Shown here: positions 9,219-19,555 of the stretch, in pieces | Numbering within the stretch: position 1 is the stretch's first letter | Layout of the letters: each line of letters begins with the position of its first letter | Assembly: GCA_023168345.1 (NCBI GenBank) | Contig: AP025689.1 | Location: forward strand, 1,424,001 to 1,488,000 | DNA from: Lysinibacillus sp. PLM2 | GTDB taxonomy: Bacteria > Bacillota > Bacilli > Bacillales_A > Planococcaceae | Direction: 5' to 3' | DNA length: 64,000 nucleotides | Program-made: the position numbers and the translations under genes | The notes under the pieces: generated by a model | Seen by the model: the letters and a program-made list of their open reading frames with translations, nothing else | Database searches by the model: none | What the model was told of the DNA's origin: nothing

Positions 9219-11708
9219 TCAACGTGAAGTTAAGCTATATAGCTTCGATAAAGTTTGTGGGCTAGCAATACCGTCTGCTTTAAACCCATGTATTCGTTGA
9301 AAATCGCCAACCGCATATTTTGTACTCGTATTATAAACTCCATTGATTGGTCCCTTATAGAATCCCAAATTACTCAACACTCTTTGTAATTCTGTTACTG
9401 CAGCGCCACTCGAGCCTGGCCCAAGTGTAGAATAAGACACAGTCGTTTTATTAGCTGTAACTTCATCTATTTTTGCAAGCGTTACAGGACCAGCAATGCC
9501 ATCTGCTTTAAATCCATTAGCTCGTTGAAAATTACCAACTGCATATTTCGTACTTGTGTTATAAACCCCATTAACGGGACCTTTATAATAACCCAAACTT
9601 TTTAATGTGTTTTGTAAAGCGGTAACTGCAGCCCCACTGGATCCCGTATTTAATGTAGGATAGTTTACAACTTGTTCTTGGGCAGGAGTTGATGGGAGAT
9701 TAATGTCAGATGTTATATCATTTATTTTAGATAAAGTTTGTGGGCCGGCTAAACCATCGGCTTTTAAATTGAATGCTCGTTGAAAATCGCCAACTGCATA
9801 TTTCGTACTCGTATTATAAATGCCATTAATAGGCCCATCATAGAATCCCAAGTTCTTTAAAGTAGTTTGTAGAGATGAAACAGCATCACCACTAGAACCT
9901 GGTCCTAAAATAGTGTTTGAATCTCCTGTTTGCGCTGCAGGTACTGTAGGTGCGGCCGGTACTGCTGGTGTTGCATTATTACTAGTCACTTCGCTTAATT
10001 TGCTCAATGTTTGAGGCCCAGCTAGACCATCTGCTTTAAGACTGTAATCTCGCTGGAAATCGCCAACCGCATATTTTGTACTCGTATTATAGGTGCCATT
10101 AATAGGCCCATCATAATAACCTAATTTTTTTAATGTGTTTTGAAGTTCAGTTACTGCTGCACCCGATGAACCAGGCCCTAATACGCTGTTTTCATTACTA
10201 GGCGCTGAAATCGCTCCAGGTGTATTCGCAGGCGGTGCTTCAATTTCGGACACAACCTCTGGATTTGAAACCTTTAATACTTGACCAACAAATATCGAAT
10301 CACTCGTTAAATTATTGATCGCCTTTAATTGATCCACTGACATATTGTATAAAGTGGCAATTCGCCATAAAGAATCACCAGATTTAACTGTATAGGATGT
10401 GGTTGTGTCAACTACATCGCCATACTGTCCCGGTGGCAGAAAATCATCAGCATTCGTATGAGTCGTCCAAGAATTATAATATTGCCACATCGAAGCACTT
10501 TCCTGTCCTAAACTCCAGCTACCTGCACCCTTTAAGTTATATTGATGAATTAAGTCAAATTTTGCCGCAATGGATTCGTTGTTTTCGTAATAGATGTGAT
10601 ATGTTCCCGGACTTAATGTTTTACCCGCAACGGTACTAGTGGGATCACCTTGTTTAACTGTGATGGTAGCCATAGGGGTTTTTGATACCTGGTCAAAAGT
10701 TACAGTTCCACCATACTTATTTAAAAGTTCATCTACTTTTACATTGGAAATACCTGTGCCCCATGAAGATAACGGATCTCCAACTTTCCACATCCGTCCG
10801 TAAAACGGAAGGCCTAAGACGACTTTTTCAGATGGTACACCTTGATTAAGAGCATATTGGACTGAACGCTCCACCCACTTGTAGCTTGCAACTGGACCCT
10901 CAGGACCGCCTTCATAGCTTTCATCGTATGCCATAATCATAAGATAGTCCGCATACTTTGCTAGACCATTATAGTCGTAGGAACCATGCCAACCTTTTGT
11001 CCAGTTGTTTGGATTAGCTGCAACTGCGACGGATACTTCCTTATCACTCGGAAGCTTTTCGCGTAGTAATCGAACGAGATCCGTATAAGCTGCTCGATCA
11101 ACTTCCGTTACATTTTCGATATCTACATTGACACCATCTAAATTACTTTTAACAATAAAGTCTGCAATTTGAGTCGATAGCTGCTCTCTATTTTGTAAGG
11201 CTGCGCGCCCTACAGTACGATCCCAATGGTTACTCAAAAATGGGACTACATCTATTCCTCTGTTGTGCATTTCCTTTACGAAATTTGCATCATAAAGACG
11301 GGTTATTTTTAAGGATCCATCGGAGTTCAAATCGAAATAGCTAGGGGAGACAAGACTTAAATTTCCTTGAGCTTTATCGACTTGTGAAATCATAGTTTGA
11401 GCACTGCCAAAATACAAGTAACTCATATTAAAGTCCACATCATGGGCTTTTGCTGTATTCATCGGGATACTTGTTAAAATGACGGCCCCCGCAACAACTA
11501 CTACCGTAGCGATTTTTAGTTTTGGATAATGTTTTTTCACAAAGTTGATGGCTGATTGCTTTAGATCGGTTACTTTCTCCTTTTTTGAAAAATAGAACTC
11601 TTTTGCGAACTCAGTATCATTTTTAGATTTATCTTCGTTTAAATACAACAAAACAAGGAGTTCGCCTTTATCATTAACTTTGATTTCCACTTGATCGAAA
11701 TTCAACAT
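9219..11708 (-). CDS. Cell-wall glycoside hydrolase: GH18 + LysM + four peptidoglycan-binding repeats
   Basis: 829 aa from the ATG at 11708, preceded by AAGGCGGTG at good spacing; a frame extending up to a GTG at 11798 has no ribosome site. Order: cytoplasmic N-terminal segment (1 to about 63), membrane anchor or signal (about 64-82, AKA at 86-88), GH18 barrel (about 89-415) with DGVNVDIE at 191-198 and Glu198 as predicted catalytic acid, a LysM module, then four near-identical PG_binding_1 repeats each starting near GPGSSGAAV. It should hydrolyse peptidoglycan or chitin-like glycan at the wall or spore cortex, as YaaH/SleL-type enzymes do. The short N-terminal domain is not recognised. Confidence 0.85.
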   Translation of the reverse strand: MLNFDQVEIKVNDKGELLVLLYLNEDKSKNDTEFAKEFYFSKKEKVTDLKQSAINFVKKHYPKLKIATVVVVAGAVILTSIPMNTAKAHDVDFNMSYLYFGSAQTMISQVDKAQGNLSLVSPSYFDLNSDGSLKITRLYDANFVKEMHNRGIDVVPFLSNHWDRTVGRAALQNREQLSTQIADFIVKSNLDGVNVDIENVTEVDRAAYTDLVRLLREKLPSDKEVSVAVAANPNNWTKGWHGSYDYNGLAKYADYLMIMAYDESYEGGPEGPVASYKWVERSVQYALNQGVPSEKVVLGLPFYGRMWKVGDPLSSWGTGISNVKVDELLNKYGGTVTFDQVSKTPMATITVKQGDPTSTVAGKTLSPGTYHIYYENNESIAAKFDLIHQYNLKGAGSWSLGQESASMWQYYNSWTTHTNADDFLPPGQYGDVVDTTTSYTVKSGDSLWRIATLYNMSVDQLKAINNLTSDSIFVGQVLKVSNPEVVSEIEAPPANTPGAISAPSNENSVLGPGSSGAAVTELQNTLKKLGYYDGPINGTYNTSTKYAVGDFQRDYSLKADGLAGPQTLSKLSEVTSNNATPAVPAAPTVPAAQTGDSNTILGPGSSGDAVSSLQTTLKNLGFYDGPINGIYNTSTKYAVGDFQRAFNLKADGLAGPQTLSKINDITSDINLPSTPAQEQVVNYPTLNTGSSGAAVTALQNTLKSLGYYKGPVNGVYNTSTKYAVGNFQRANGFKADGIAGPVTLAKIDEVTANKTTVSYSTLGPGSSGAAVTELQRVLSNLGFYKGPINGVYNTSTKYAVGDFQRIHGFKADGIASPQTLSKLYSLTSR

Positions 11709-12024
11709 ATTCACCGCCTTTTCTCCTGTTTCTTTCACTACATTTAAAAATGTACCTAACATCAATAACATTGGAATTTTGAAATATGAAGTTATCACAG
11801 TCCATCATTAGTATTTATTTTTTTCTTAGAAAAATACTGAAAAATTATTATAGAACTCTATTAGATAAACCGTATTTTTTCAAAAAAACTCCCATGGAAA
11901 CCGAACTATTTTATTGCCATAACATCCCACTATCAATTGGCGCGTTTTTGAAATATATTCTAGTTAGATAGTTTATTATTTTTATAAACTTCGATAGTCG
12001 TAAACATATTTAGGAGGTTTGTGC
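11709..12024. other. Divergent intergenic region, GH18 gene / subtilisin gene
   Basis: AT-rich region with no supported gene. A TATAAT lies on the minus strand at 11852-11847 (possible -10 for the hydrolase). A TATAAA lies before the protease, but -35 elements are weak. The AGGAGG at 12012-12017 is the ribosome site of the protease. Confidence 0.4.
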
Positions 12025-13662
12025 ATGGTAAAAAAATTGATTACATTAATGGTCGTAGCATCTTTATTTTTTTCCTTAGTAGTTCCAATCGTACAAGCAC
12101 AATCGGAAGCTCCTAAGGAAAATGTCATCATCATATTTAAAGAAAATATCGATCAAAAAGCCGTTCAAAGTGTTGACGGCGAAATTGATGCAGTTCTACT
12201 CAACGTTCCTGTAGTAACTGGTGAGATACCAATAGACGCTATTGACGATCTAAAAAAAGATCGAGATGTTTTAGCTGTGGAAATTGACAAACGTATTCAA
12301 ATGAGTGGACAAGTACAAGATTGGGGTATTTCAACAATTAAAGCTCAAAGTGCATGGACATCAGGATATACAGGAAGTGGAATGAAAATCGCCGTATTAG
12401 ATACAGGCATTGCACCTCATTTAGATTTACAAGTTGCAGGCGGCATTTCTTTTACATCCTATACACCTTCCTATTTCGATGATAATGGTCATGGTACACA
12501 TGTAGCAGGTATTATCGGGGCAGAAAACAATAATATTGGCGTAGTTGGAGTTGCTCCTGACGCGGATATTTATGCAGTAAAGGTGCTTGATAAAAATGGT
12601 AGCGGTAATCTCTCTGATATTATAAAGGGAATTGATTGGGCAATTTCAAATCGTATGGATATTATAAACCTAAGTTTAGGAACTCAAATTCATTCATTTG
12701 TTTTAAAACAAGCAGTAGATAAAGCCTACAATAATGGTATTTTAGTAGTGGCTGCTGCAGGAAATGACGGAAATGCAGAAGGGATTGGAGAAACAGTCGA
12801 CTTTCCAGCTCGTTATGATTCTGTTATTGGTGTAAGTGCAGTTGATAAATTAAACAATCGTGGGAGCTTTTCCTCAACTGGGGAAGAGGTTGAAATAGCG
12901 GCTCCTGGTGTGAAAGTTTATAGTACGTATTTAAATAATAATTATGCAATAATGAACGGTACGTCCATGGCTGCTCCTTTTGTGGCTGGTACACTTGCTT
13001 TATTAAAACAAGCAAACCCTTCACTAACAAATATTCAACTTCGTGAAAAACTAAAAGAGTCCGCAACTGATATTGGAGCGGTAGGGAAAGATTCATTTTT
13101 TGGATATGGTTTAGTTCAAACGAATATACAAGCTTCTAGATCATTAATAGATAATGAACCAATGGCTACAGAAATACCAACTTCTGGTACTACTGAACCT
13201 TTACAAGTTCAGCCGACACCAGAACTAGCTCCTGTTCAAGATTCTGTTCCTCAACCAGCACCAAGCCCTGTAATTGAGCCGAAGCCTGAATCAAATCCAG
13301 TACAGAAGCCAGTTCAAAACCCAGCAGCTGTTCAACCGAAGCCAGCTCCGAAGAAAACAATGAATGCAACGATTAAAACATCAGCCTCTAAATATAAAGG
13401 TGGGAATTACGTTTACATTTATTTAAGTGCTGTCGATAAAAATACAAAAAAAACCATTGCGGGTGGTAAACTTAAAGTGACCATTCGTTCACCAAAAGGT
13501 CAGTTAACAACTTATACGGTTAAAACAAACTCTAAAGGTTCAACCCTCGTTAAATGGAAGGTACCAAAGTATGCTGTAAAAGGCAATTATCAATTGAAGC
13601 TTTCAGCAACTGCTACTAGCTACAATCAAGGAAGTGCTAGTAAAACAGTACGTATTTATTAG
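12025..13662 (+). CDS. Secreted subtilisin-like serine protease (S8) with C-terminal Ig-like domain
   Basis: 545 aa from the ATG at 12025 (AGGAGG 7 bp upstream; a TTG at 12019 is too close to it). Signal peptide (1 to about 26), inhibitor-I9-like propeptide (about 30-95), then a peptidase S8 domain with catalytic Asp126 (VLDTG), His156 (GHGTHVAG) and Ser314 (NGTSMAAPF). A Pro/Gln/Glu-rich linker (about 375-445) leads to a ~95-residue beta domain (KTSASKYKGGNYVYIY onward) like bacterial Ig-type modules. The enzyme should mature outside the cell and degrade protein. The linker suggests the C-terminal module anchors or targets it. Monocistronic. Confidence 0.93.
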   Translation: MVKKLITLMVVASLFFSLVVPIVQAQSEAPKENVIIIFKENIDQKAVQSVDGEIDAVLLNVPVVTGEIPIDAIDDLKKDRDVLAVEIDKRIQMSGQVQDWGISTIKAQSAWTSGYTGSGMKIAVLDTGIAPHLDLQVAGGISFTSYTPSYFDDNGHGTHVAGIIGAENNNIGVVGVAPDADIYAVKVLDKNGSGNLSDIIKGIDWAISNRMDIINLSLGTQIHSFVLKQAVDKAYNNGILVVAAAGNDGNAEGIGETVDFPARYDSVIGVSAVDKLNNRGSFSSTGEEVEIAAPGVKVYSTYLNNNYAIMNGTSMAAPFVAGTLALLKQANPSLTNIQLREKLKESATDIGAVGKDSFFGYGLVQTNIQASRSLIDNEPMATEIPTSGTTEPLQVQPTPELAPVQDSVPQPAPSPVIEPKPESNPVQKPVQNPAAVQPKPAPKKTMNATIKTSASKYKGGNYVYIYLSAVDKNTKKTIAGGKLKVTIRSPKGQLTTYTVKTNSKGSTLVKWKVPKYAVKGNYQLKLSATATSYNQGSASKTVRIY

Positions 13663-13757
13663 AATAGAAAACTAGAATGTTTGTATTCGTAAATCGTCGA
13701 GGAATTTTTTTACCTTCAGAATAAATTAGAATTGTTTCGTTAGTAGGAATAGCTAAA

Positions 13758-13799
13758 TTCATACATATCATAGCCAAACACGGCAATGATATGTATGAA
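13758..13799. repeat. Long perfect inverted repeat (hairpin)
   Basis: TTCATACATATCAT (13758-13771) and ATGATATGTATGAA (13786-13799) are perfect inverted copies. Inside the loop GCC/GGC pair again after one mismatch, leaving a 6-nt loop. No T run follows on either strand, so it is not a textbook terminator. It lies about 95 bp after the protease stop and 165 bp before the chemoreceptor gene. Confidence 0.85.
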
Positions 13800-13963
13800 A
13801 AATATAATTTTAAATGTATAACACTAACTGTTTTTTCGTAATTAAATGTCTCTAAATTTAGTTAAATTTCCCACTTTAACAATATTTTAATAGAACTTTT
13901 ACAACTGCTCTATAATCATACGATAATCTAGAACATAGATAGTATGAAGAGGGGACGTATAAA

Positions 13964-15517
13964 GTGAAAATATCACGATACATAAAAGTGAAAGATCGAT
14001 TAATTCTCTTAATGATTGTGTGTATTATTTCAAATGTTATTCTAGCGGTATTTAGTATTGATTATTTAAGAAAGATGGAAAACAATACCGAAAAGATGTA
14101 CGAACAAAGATTACTGGCTATGAACGCATTTTCTGAATTTGAACTAGCAATTGATCAAGAAGATTTTGATAGAGCAAGTGAAATTCATGCGTCTCTTTCA
14201 ACTTATCAATTTGACTCAAAAATGGAATTTTATATAAAAGATTTAAAGACGAGTTTAGAAAATCGAAATACTGATCAAATATTAGCGATTACCGAAGAAA
14301 CAAAGTTATACATAATTGATCGAGCTGAAAATCAATTGCAAATGTATAAAAAGGATATTTCTTTCGGTTATTCATTGTTAATATCGGTTTCATTAATCAT
14401 GATTGCCATTGTTGTTTACTTTAGTGTTGTTGGCGCACGAGCAGTAAACATACCAACGAGAGAATTAAAGAAATTACTTAAACTAGCTGGACAAGGTGAC
14501 TTCACTAAAAATGCAACCTATGATTCAAAGGATGAACTTGGTGAAGTAATGCTTAGCTATAATGAAATGGCAACAGAAGTAAAAGAATTGCTTAAAATCG
14601 TTCATAAAAGTGCAACGTCAGTAGATGAATCAAACTCGCGCCTTCAAAATGCTTCTGAGAAAACAACACAGGCTGCTATTCACATTTCAAATGATGCCGG
14701 TGATTTAACAAGGTCAACAGAGCGCTCAGCAGAACAGTTAATGTTAAATACAGCGGCAGTACAAGAAATCTTTACTGGGATTGAATATATAGCTGAGAAA
14801 ATTCAGTTTATTGAAACGAGCATGAAGCAAACCGAAGATGAAGCAAATGAGGGAGTACAGTTTGTTTCAGACAATAAAGAAAAGATGAGAGAAATTGAAG
14901 TTGCTGTAAATCAAACTAATGAAAAAATGCAAATACTTAATAATCACACAAAGGAAATCGGACAAGTTATTCAATTAATTAACTCCATTGCAGAACAAAC
15001 GGGCTTGCTTGCATTAAATGCTGCCATTGAAGCAGCACGTGCCGGAGAGTACGGTAAAGGATTTAGCGTGGTTGCAGATGAGGTACGTAAATTAGCCGAT
15101 CAATCTGTTAAATCAACGAAAGTTATAGAAGAAATTGTTGCCCAAATTCAAATAGATTCCAAAGAGTCGATTCAGTATATGAAAAATGCGATCGAATCAG
15201 TTCAAACAGGTATCGAAACAACTGTTCAAAGTGCTTCAAAGTTTGAACATATTGCCTCTAGTGTAAATGAAATTAGTCCACATATAGAGGAAGTATCAAC
15301 AACCATTAATCAAATAAAGCAAAATACAAAAGAAGTAGCAGATCACTCAACAGAATTAAGCGATTTGTTTGAGCATAATACTGAAAGTATAAAACAAGTA
15401 TCTAAATCAACAGTAGAACAATTAAACGCAACAAGAGAAATGCATAATGAAATTCAAAAAATCACTAAAAATATACGTTCTTTAACTCATTCGATTAGAA
15501 GGTTTACAATTAACTAA
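13964..15517 (+). CDS. Methyl-accepting chemotaxis protein
   Basis: 517 aa. Two transmembrane helices (about 13-33 and 130-155) flank a short ~95-residue extracytoplasmic sensor of the four-helix-bundle kind. A HAMP segment follows, then a long coiled-coil signalling domain with the conserved tip ([20 protein letters not shown]). It should signal to CheA/CheW and steer motility; the ligand is unknown. GTG start with GAGGGGA upstream. Transcribed alone, closed by a strong terminator. The family is certain. Confidence 0.93.
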   Translation: MKISRYIKVKDRLILLMIVCIISNVILAVFSIDYLRKMENNTEKMYEQRLLAMNAFSEFELAIDQEDFDRASEIHASLSTYQFDSKMEFYIKDLKTSLENRNTDQILAITEETKLYIIDRAENQLQMYKKDISFGYSLLISVSLIMIAIVVYFSVVGARAVNIPTRELKKLLKLAGQGDFTKNATYDSKDELGEVMLSYNEMATEVKELLKIVHKSATSVDESNSRLQNASEKTTQAAIHISNDAGDLTRSTERSAEQLMLNTAAVQEIFTGIEYIAEKIQFIETSMKQTEDEANEGVQFVSDNKEKMREIEVAVNQTNEKMQILNNHTKEIGQVIQLINSIAEQTGLLALNAAIEAARAGEYGKGFSVVADEVRKLADQSVKSTKVIEEIVAQIQIDSKESIQYMKNAIESVQTGIETTVQSASKFEHIASSVNEISPHIEEVSTTINQIKQNTKEVADHSTELSDLFEHNTESIKQVSKSTVEQLNATREMHNEIQKITKNIRSLTHSIRRFTIN

Positions 15518-15547
15518 CGAAACTAATAAGCTGAATTATAATATAAA

Positions 15548-15593
15548 CCCTCTCCTAATTTTCATTAAAATAGTAAATAGGAGAGGGTTTTTT
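15548..15593 (+). terminator. Terminator of the chemoreceptor gene
   Basis: CCCTCTCCTA / TAGGAGAGGG stem, 20-nt loop, followed by six T. Confidence 0.93.
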
Positions 15594-15788
15594 GTTTGAA
15601 TATAAAGATTCTATGTTAAAGTAAAAACGGAACTGTTTTTGTGGGGATAAGAAAAAGTATTTCCTGCAGACAATGGACTTGAAAATAGATATAAGAGGTA
15701 AGTTTCATCTATTATGATTAAATAATGTCGAGTAGTAAGTAAATTAACAAATTATAGAGTCATTAAATTTGAAAAGAAGGTTGCTAAA

Positions 15789-16154
15789 ATGGATAACGTC
15801 ATTGATTTCATTGCCATTAAAAATAAAAAAATGAATGATGAAATACTGAAAATATTCAGCAAAGCCAACTCTTTAGATGAAGCTGAACGAATTGATAAAC
15901 TGGTTAAGGAAAGTACATTGTCAGTTGCTGACCATCATAAGTTCCTTGCTTTTGTTTCATTTTTAGAAGAAAAGAAGCTAAATCCAGAAGTAGTATTTCT
16001 TTCAGTTCTGGAATTATCGACATATCAATTTAAGATGAAATATGATTTAAAATGGTCGTCAATTGCACATATGTGTTTTATTTTCATGAAAATATTAAAT
16101 GAGAGCGATCCTGATAAATACGATAAGTTCATAAAGCTAAAGAAACGAAAATAA
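15789..16154 (+). CDS. Hypothetical protein, 121 aa
   Basis: Not recognised. A mostly helical, lysine-rich soluble protein without signal peptide or cysteine motif. It starts at an ATG behind AAGAAGGTTGC and ends with a basic tail (KLKKRK). Codon use looks like that of its neighbours. It stands alone between the chemoreceptor terminator and the miaB promoter. It could be a small regulatory protein, but nothing in the sequence proves a role. Confidence 0.6.
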   Translation: MDNVIDFIAIKNKKMNDEILKIFSKANSLDEAERIDKLVKESTLSVADHHKFLAFVSFLEEKKLNPEVVFLSVLELSTYQFKMKYDLKWSSIAHMCFIFMKILNESDPDKYDKFIKLKKRK

Positions 16155-16278
16155 AATTGTGACCATTTTTTAAGATTATTACAAATATCAAAATACATAC
16201 AACAATTTTTGTTGATAATTTTTTACAATGTATACATCTTTTAAATTTGTCAAAACAGTATCATTTCAAGCAATGATA

Positions 16279-16308
16279 TTGTTCTTTTATCCTATTTTTC
16301 GTTATAAT
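16279..16308 (+). promoter_or_regulatory. Candidate sigma-A promoter for miaB-ricA
   Basis: TTGTTC (16279-16284), 18-bp spacer, perfect TATAAT (16303-16308), 54 bp before the miaB start. Confidence 0.5.
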
Positions 16309-16362
16309 ATTAAAATGGGATTCGAATGTACGAAACCAACCTGAAAGGAGTACTTTAGTTCG

Positions 16363-17910
16363 ATGAATGAAGAACAACGAGTTGCTAGTCAGCAAGTAAA
16401 TCAACCAAAACCCATCACTAAAAAAACTGAAAAAGACTATAGTAAATACTTCGAACGTGTCATTACAGCACCTTCCTTAAAAGATGCGAAAAAGCGCGGT
16501 AAAGAAGAAGTAAAATATCATAAAGACTTTGCCATTCCCCAAGAATTTAAAGGCATGGGCGAGGGGCGCAAATTTTTCATTCGTACTTACGGTTGTCAAA
16601 TGAACGAACATGATTCAGAAGTCATGGCTGGAATTTTCATGGAATTAGGCTATGAACCAACTGATAAAATCGAAGAAGCTGATGCTGTATTACTAAATAC
16701 TTGTGCTATCCGTGAAAATGCTGAAAATAAAGTATTTGGTGAACTTGGCTACTTACTTAAATATAAACGTGAAAATCCTGAAATGTTAATTGGTGTGTGT
16801 GGCTGTATGTCGCAAGAAGAATCAGTTGTAAATAAAATCCTTACAACTTACCAACATGTTGACATGGTATTTGGTACACACAACATTCACCGTTTACCTC
16901 ACATTCTAAAAGAGGCATATATGTCGAAAGAAATGGTAATAGAGGTGTGGTCTAAAGAAGGAGACGTACTCGAGAACCTTCCGAAAAAACGAAACGGTGC
17001 AATTAAAGCTTGGGTTAACATCATGTACGGTTGCGATAAATTCTGTACATACTGTATCGTCCCTTACACTCGTGGGAAAGAGCGTAGTCGTCGCCCTGAA
17101 GAAATTATTCAGGAAGTACGAGAACTTGCTGCACAGGGCTACCAAGAAATTATGTTATTAGGTCAAAATGTAAATGCTTACGGGAAAGACTTTACGGATA
17201 TGGAATACCGACTCGGAGATTTGATGGACGAATTACGAAAAATTGATATTCCACGTATTCGTTTCACAACTAGCCATCCTAGAGACTTTGATGATCATTT
17301 AATCGAGGTGTTAGCAAAAGGCGGTAATCTTGTTGAGCATATTCATTTACCCGTACAATCTGGATCAAATGACATTTTGAAAATTATGGCTCGTAAATAT
17401 ACACGCGAGCATTTCTTAGACTTAGTTCGTAAAATTAAAGAAGCAATTCCGAATGTTGCACTGACAACAGATATTATCGTAGGTTATCCAAATGAAACGG
17501 AAGAGCAGTTCCAAGAAACAATTGATTTATATCGTGAGGTTGGTTTCGAATCTGCATTCACATATATTTACTCACCACGTGAAGGAACACCAGCTGCAAA
17601 AATGAATGATAATGTTCCACTTGAAGTGAAAAAAGAACGTCTTCAACGCCTAAATGCAGTAGTGGAAGAGTTTTCAACTGCAGCATTGAAAAAATATGAA
17701 GACCAAGTTGTAGAAGTGTTAGTTGAAGGAAGCAGTAAAAAACGAGATGATGTATTAGCAGGATATACTCGTCGCAACAAATTAGTAAACTTTGCTGGAC
17801 CAAAAGAATTAATTGGACATATCGTAAAAGTAAAAATCACTGATGCAAAATCGTATTCATTACGTGGGGAATTTGTAGAAGTAGTAAATCGACATGAGGT
17901 GGAAGTATAA
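16363..17910 (+). CDS. miaB: tRNA (N6-isopentenyl adenosine(37)-C2)-methylthiotransferase MiaB
   Basis: 515 aa. A radical-SAM enzyme that adds a methylthio group to i6A37 of tRNAs reading UNN codons, acting after MiaA (encoded here at 28082). The UPF0004 domain has its three cluster cysteines in [18 protein letters not shown] and CGCMSQ. The radical-SAM cluster is CDKFCTYC (CxxxCxxC). A TRAM domain closes the protein (about 440-510). The ~65-residue N-terminal extension is usual in Bacillales. Its stop overlaps the ricA start (TAATG), giving a two-gene operon. Confidence 0.96.
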   Translation: MNEEQRVASQQVNQPKPITKKTEKDYSKYFERVITAPSLKDAKKRGKEEVKYHKDFAIPQEFKGMGEGRKFFIRTYGCQMNEHDSEVMAGIFMELGYEPTDKIEEADAVLLNTCAIRENAENKVFGELGYLLKYKRENPEMLIGVCGCMSQEESVVNKILTTYQHVDMVFGTHNIHRLPHILKEAYMSKEMVIEVWSKEGDVLENLPKKRNGAIKAWVNIMYGCDKFCTYCIVPYTRGKERSRRPEEIIQEVRELAAQGYQEIMLLGQNVNAYGKDFTDMEYRLGDLMDELRKIDIPRIRFTTSHPRDFDDHLIEVLAKGGNLVEHIHLPVQSGSNDILKIMARKYTREHFLDLVRKIKEAIPNVALTTDIIVGYPNETEEQFQETIDLYREVGFESAFTYIYSPREGTPAAKMNDNVPLEVKKERLQRLNAVVEEFSTAALKKYEDQVVEVLVEGSSKKRDDVLAGYTRRNKLVNFAGPKELIGHIVKVKITDAKSYSLRGEFVEVVNRHEVEV

Positions 17911-18347
17911 TGACAACAAAAGTTTTTACTAAAGATGAAATCGTTGAAAAAGCAAAAGAAATTGCACATATGATTGCCAATACAGAGCAGGTAGAATTTT
18001 TCAAAAAAGCAGAAGCACAAATTAATGAAAACCAATACGTTCGCGAAAAAATTGCTAGCTTAAAAACATTACAAAAACAAGCGGTAAACTTCCAACATCT
18101 TGGAAAAGAAAGAGCGTTAAAATTAATTGAAGAAAAAATCGAAAAAATTGAGCAAGAAATTGATGAACTTCCAATTGTTCAAGAATTCAAACAATCTCAA
18201 TTTGAAGTGAATAATTTGTTGCAATTAGTGTCTAATGCTATTGCAAACAATGTCACAAATGAAATCATTACTTCTACTGGTGGAGATGTGCTTAAGGGAG
18301 AAACAGGCTCAAAAGTACAAAATAGTCGTCCGGGAAGTTGTTCATAA
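17910..18347 (+). CDS. ricA: RicA (YmcA), YlbF/YmcA-family regulator
   Basis: 145 aa, helical. In B. subtilis RicA forms a complex with RicF (YlbF) and RicT (YaaT) that controls RNase Y-dependent mRNA processing and promotes sporulation, competence and biofilm. Sequence blocks such as YVREKIASLKTLQKQAVNFQ and the C-terminal cysteine (RPGSCS), an Fe-S ligand in the Ric complex, fit well. It is translationally coupled to miaB, the standard arrangement. Confidence 0.93.
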   Translation: MTTKVFTKDEIVEKAKEIAHMIANTEQVEFFKKAEAQINENQYVREKIASLKTLQKQAVNFQHLGKERALKLIEEKIEKIEQEIDELPIVQEFKQSQFEVNNLLQLVSNAIANNVTNEIITSTGGDVLKGETGSKVQNSRPGSCS

Positions 18348-18430
18348 TTCTCTCATGTTTAGAAATCAGCCGAGTTAGTTTCTGATTAACTAAATAATGT
18401 CATGCTTTTAAATCTGCATACTATAAAAAG

Positions 18431-18473
18431 AAGCAATCCAAAAGAGTCTGATTCTCTTATGGATTGCTTTTTT
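18431..18473 (+). terminator. Terminator of miaB-ricA
   Basis: AAGCAATCCA / TGGATTGCTT stem with an inner AGAG/CTCT pairing, followed by a T run. Confidence 0.92.
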
Positions 18474-18636
18474 ACATGTCATAATCCTTCATATAAATCC
18501 AAACATAAAATCTGCAAATGACATTTTACTTTTTCTACAAATTCATTAATTAGGCAAGCCACTTGAAATTTTAATAAAAAAATCCAAAATTTTTGTTAAA
18601 ATCTCCACTTTTGTCACTATTCATTTTTAAATTTAC

Positions 18637-18645
18637 CATATCTTA
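18637..18645 (+). promoter_or_regulatory. Possible mother-cell sigma (SigK-type) -10 of the YjcZ-like gene
   Basis: CATATCTTA fits the SigK -10 pattern CATANNNTA. An AC dinucleotide lies 19 bp upstream, slightly too far for the usual spacing. Suggestive only. Confidence 0.3.
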
Positions 18646-18672
18646 ATTATGTATATAAGGGAGGTGGAATTA

Positions 18673-18816
18673 ATGGGTTCATCTAACTTTGTAGGTGGAG
18701 CTGGCTTTGAACACGGTCACAAAGAAAACGGTGGATTTGCATTGCTTGTTGTTCTATTCATCCTATTAATCATTGTAGGAGCAGCTTTCTTCAATAACTT
18801 TGATTATGGTTACTAA
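18673..18816 (+). CDS. Small YjcZ-family sporulation membrane protein, 47 aa
   Basis: A Gly-rich N-terminus followed by one transmembrane helix (GGFALLVVLFILLIIVGAAF, about residues 20-39) and an FNNFDYGY end. This is the plan of the YjcZ/sporulation tiny-protein family found in spores of many Bacillales. GGAGGTGG lies at 18660-18667. A terminator follows at 18867. The family is expressed late in sporulation; its exact job is unknown. Confidence 0.85.
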   Translation: MGSSNFVGGAGFEHGHKENGGFALLVVLFILLIIVGAAFFNNFDYGY

Positions 18817-18866
18817 TCACTAAATTCCTTTAGTTGTAAAGCTACAGTTTTATAATACTTTCTTTC

Positions 18867-18893
18867 GACCAGAACAAAAAGTTCTGGTCTTTT
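18867..18893 (+). terminator. Terminator of the YjcZ-like gene
   Basis: GACCAGAAC-AAAAA-GTTCTGGTC followed by TTTT. Confidence 0.93.
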
Positions 18894-19276
18894 AAATTTA
18901 GTTACTATCTATCATTGACATATGACTTAATTAGAAAAGCTATTTAGAAAGTTATAGAAAGTTAAAGTCAAATCATCCGATATTTGGACCTAGGTAATTT
19001 TAAATTTTCTACCAACAAAACTCCTTAATCTCTTTCATAAAGTGGATTATGCCACATCAAAAATGAAATCTATGAATGCAATAAGAATATGCTCCTATTA
19101 TTTATAGGAAATAAAATAGGAATGGCAGGGGATATAATTTTTTTTGATAGTTTAGGATAATGAAGGAAATAGAGAGAAGATAGAATTCAAACTTAGAAAA
19201 CCCATATCTTATTTAATCGTCTAATAAAGGAATAATGGCATTTTGAATAAGCTATCCAAAATAAGGAGGGGTAATT
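18894..19276. other. Intergenic region upstream of the Spo0E-like gene
   Basis: AT-rich, no ORF with a ribosome site other than the one at its right end (AAGGAGGGG, 19263-19271). TTGACA near 18915 has no -10 at a fitting distance. Nothing else seen. Confidence 0.35.
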
Positions 19277-19456
19277 ATGAAAAATGAAAAAAGATCCATT
19301 ATAGAATTGGAAAAGAAAATATATAGTGTACAAGCACGTATGATCGAAATTGGAATTTCAAAAGGTCTAACACACCCCGATACTGTTAAATGTAGCCAGG
19401 AGTTAGATCATTTACTAAATGACTTTGAAATTAAGAGAACATACCATTACGCTTAA
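19277..19456 (+). CDS. Spo0E-family aspartyl-phosphate phosphatase, 59 aa
   Basis: Small helical protein with the family signature SQELDHLL (residues 40-47), as in Spo0E/YisI/YnzD, which dephosphorylate Spo0A~P and so restrain sporulation. An N-terminal helix with IELEKKI fits the helix-loop-helix dimer fold. Strong AAGGAGGGG ribosome site. Own terminator. The family is sure; the target (Spo0A) is inferred from homologues. Confidence 0.87.
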   Translation: MKNEKRSIIELEKKIYSVQARMIEIGISKGLTHPDTVKCSQELDHLLNDFEIKRTYHYA

Positions 19457-19508
19457 GCATCAGTAGTAATGAATAGTAACTATTATAATTATGGAATATA
19501 GAATTGCC

Positions 19509-19555
19509 CCCGGAAATGGACATGCTTAAAACCAAGTTCACTTTCCGGGATTTTT
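19509..19555 (+). terminator. Terminator of the Spo0E-like gene
   Basis: CCCGGAAA / TTTCCGGG stem with a long loop, then A and TTTTT. Confidence 0.8.
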
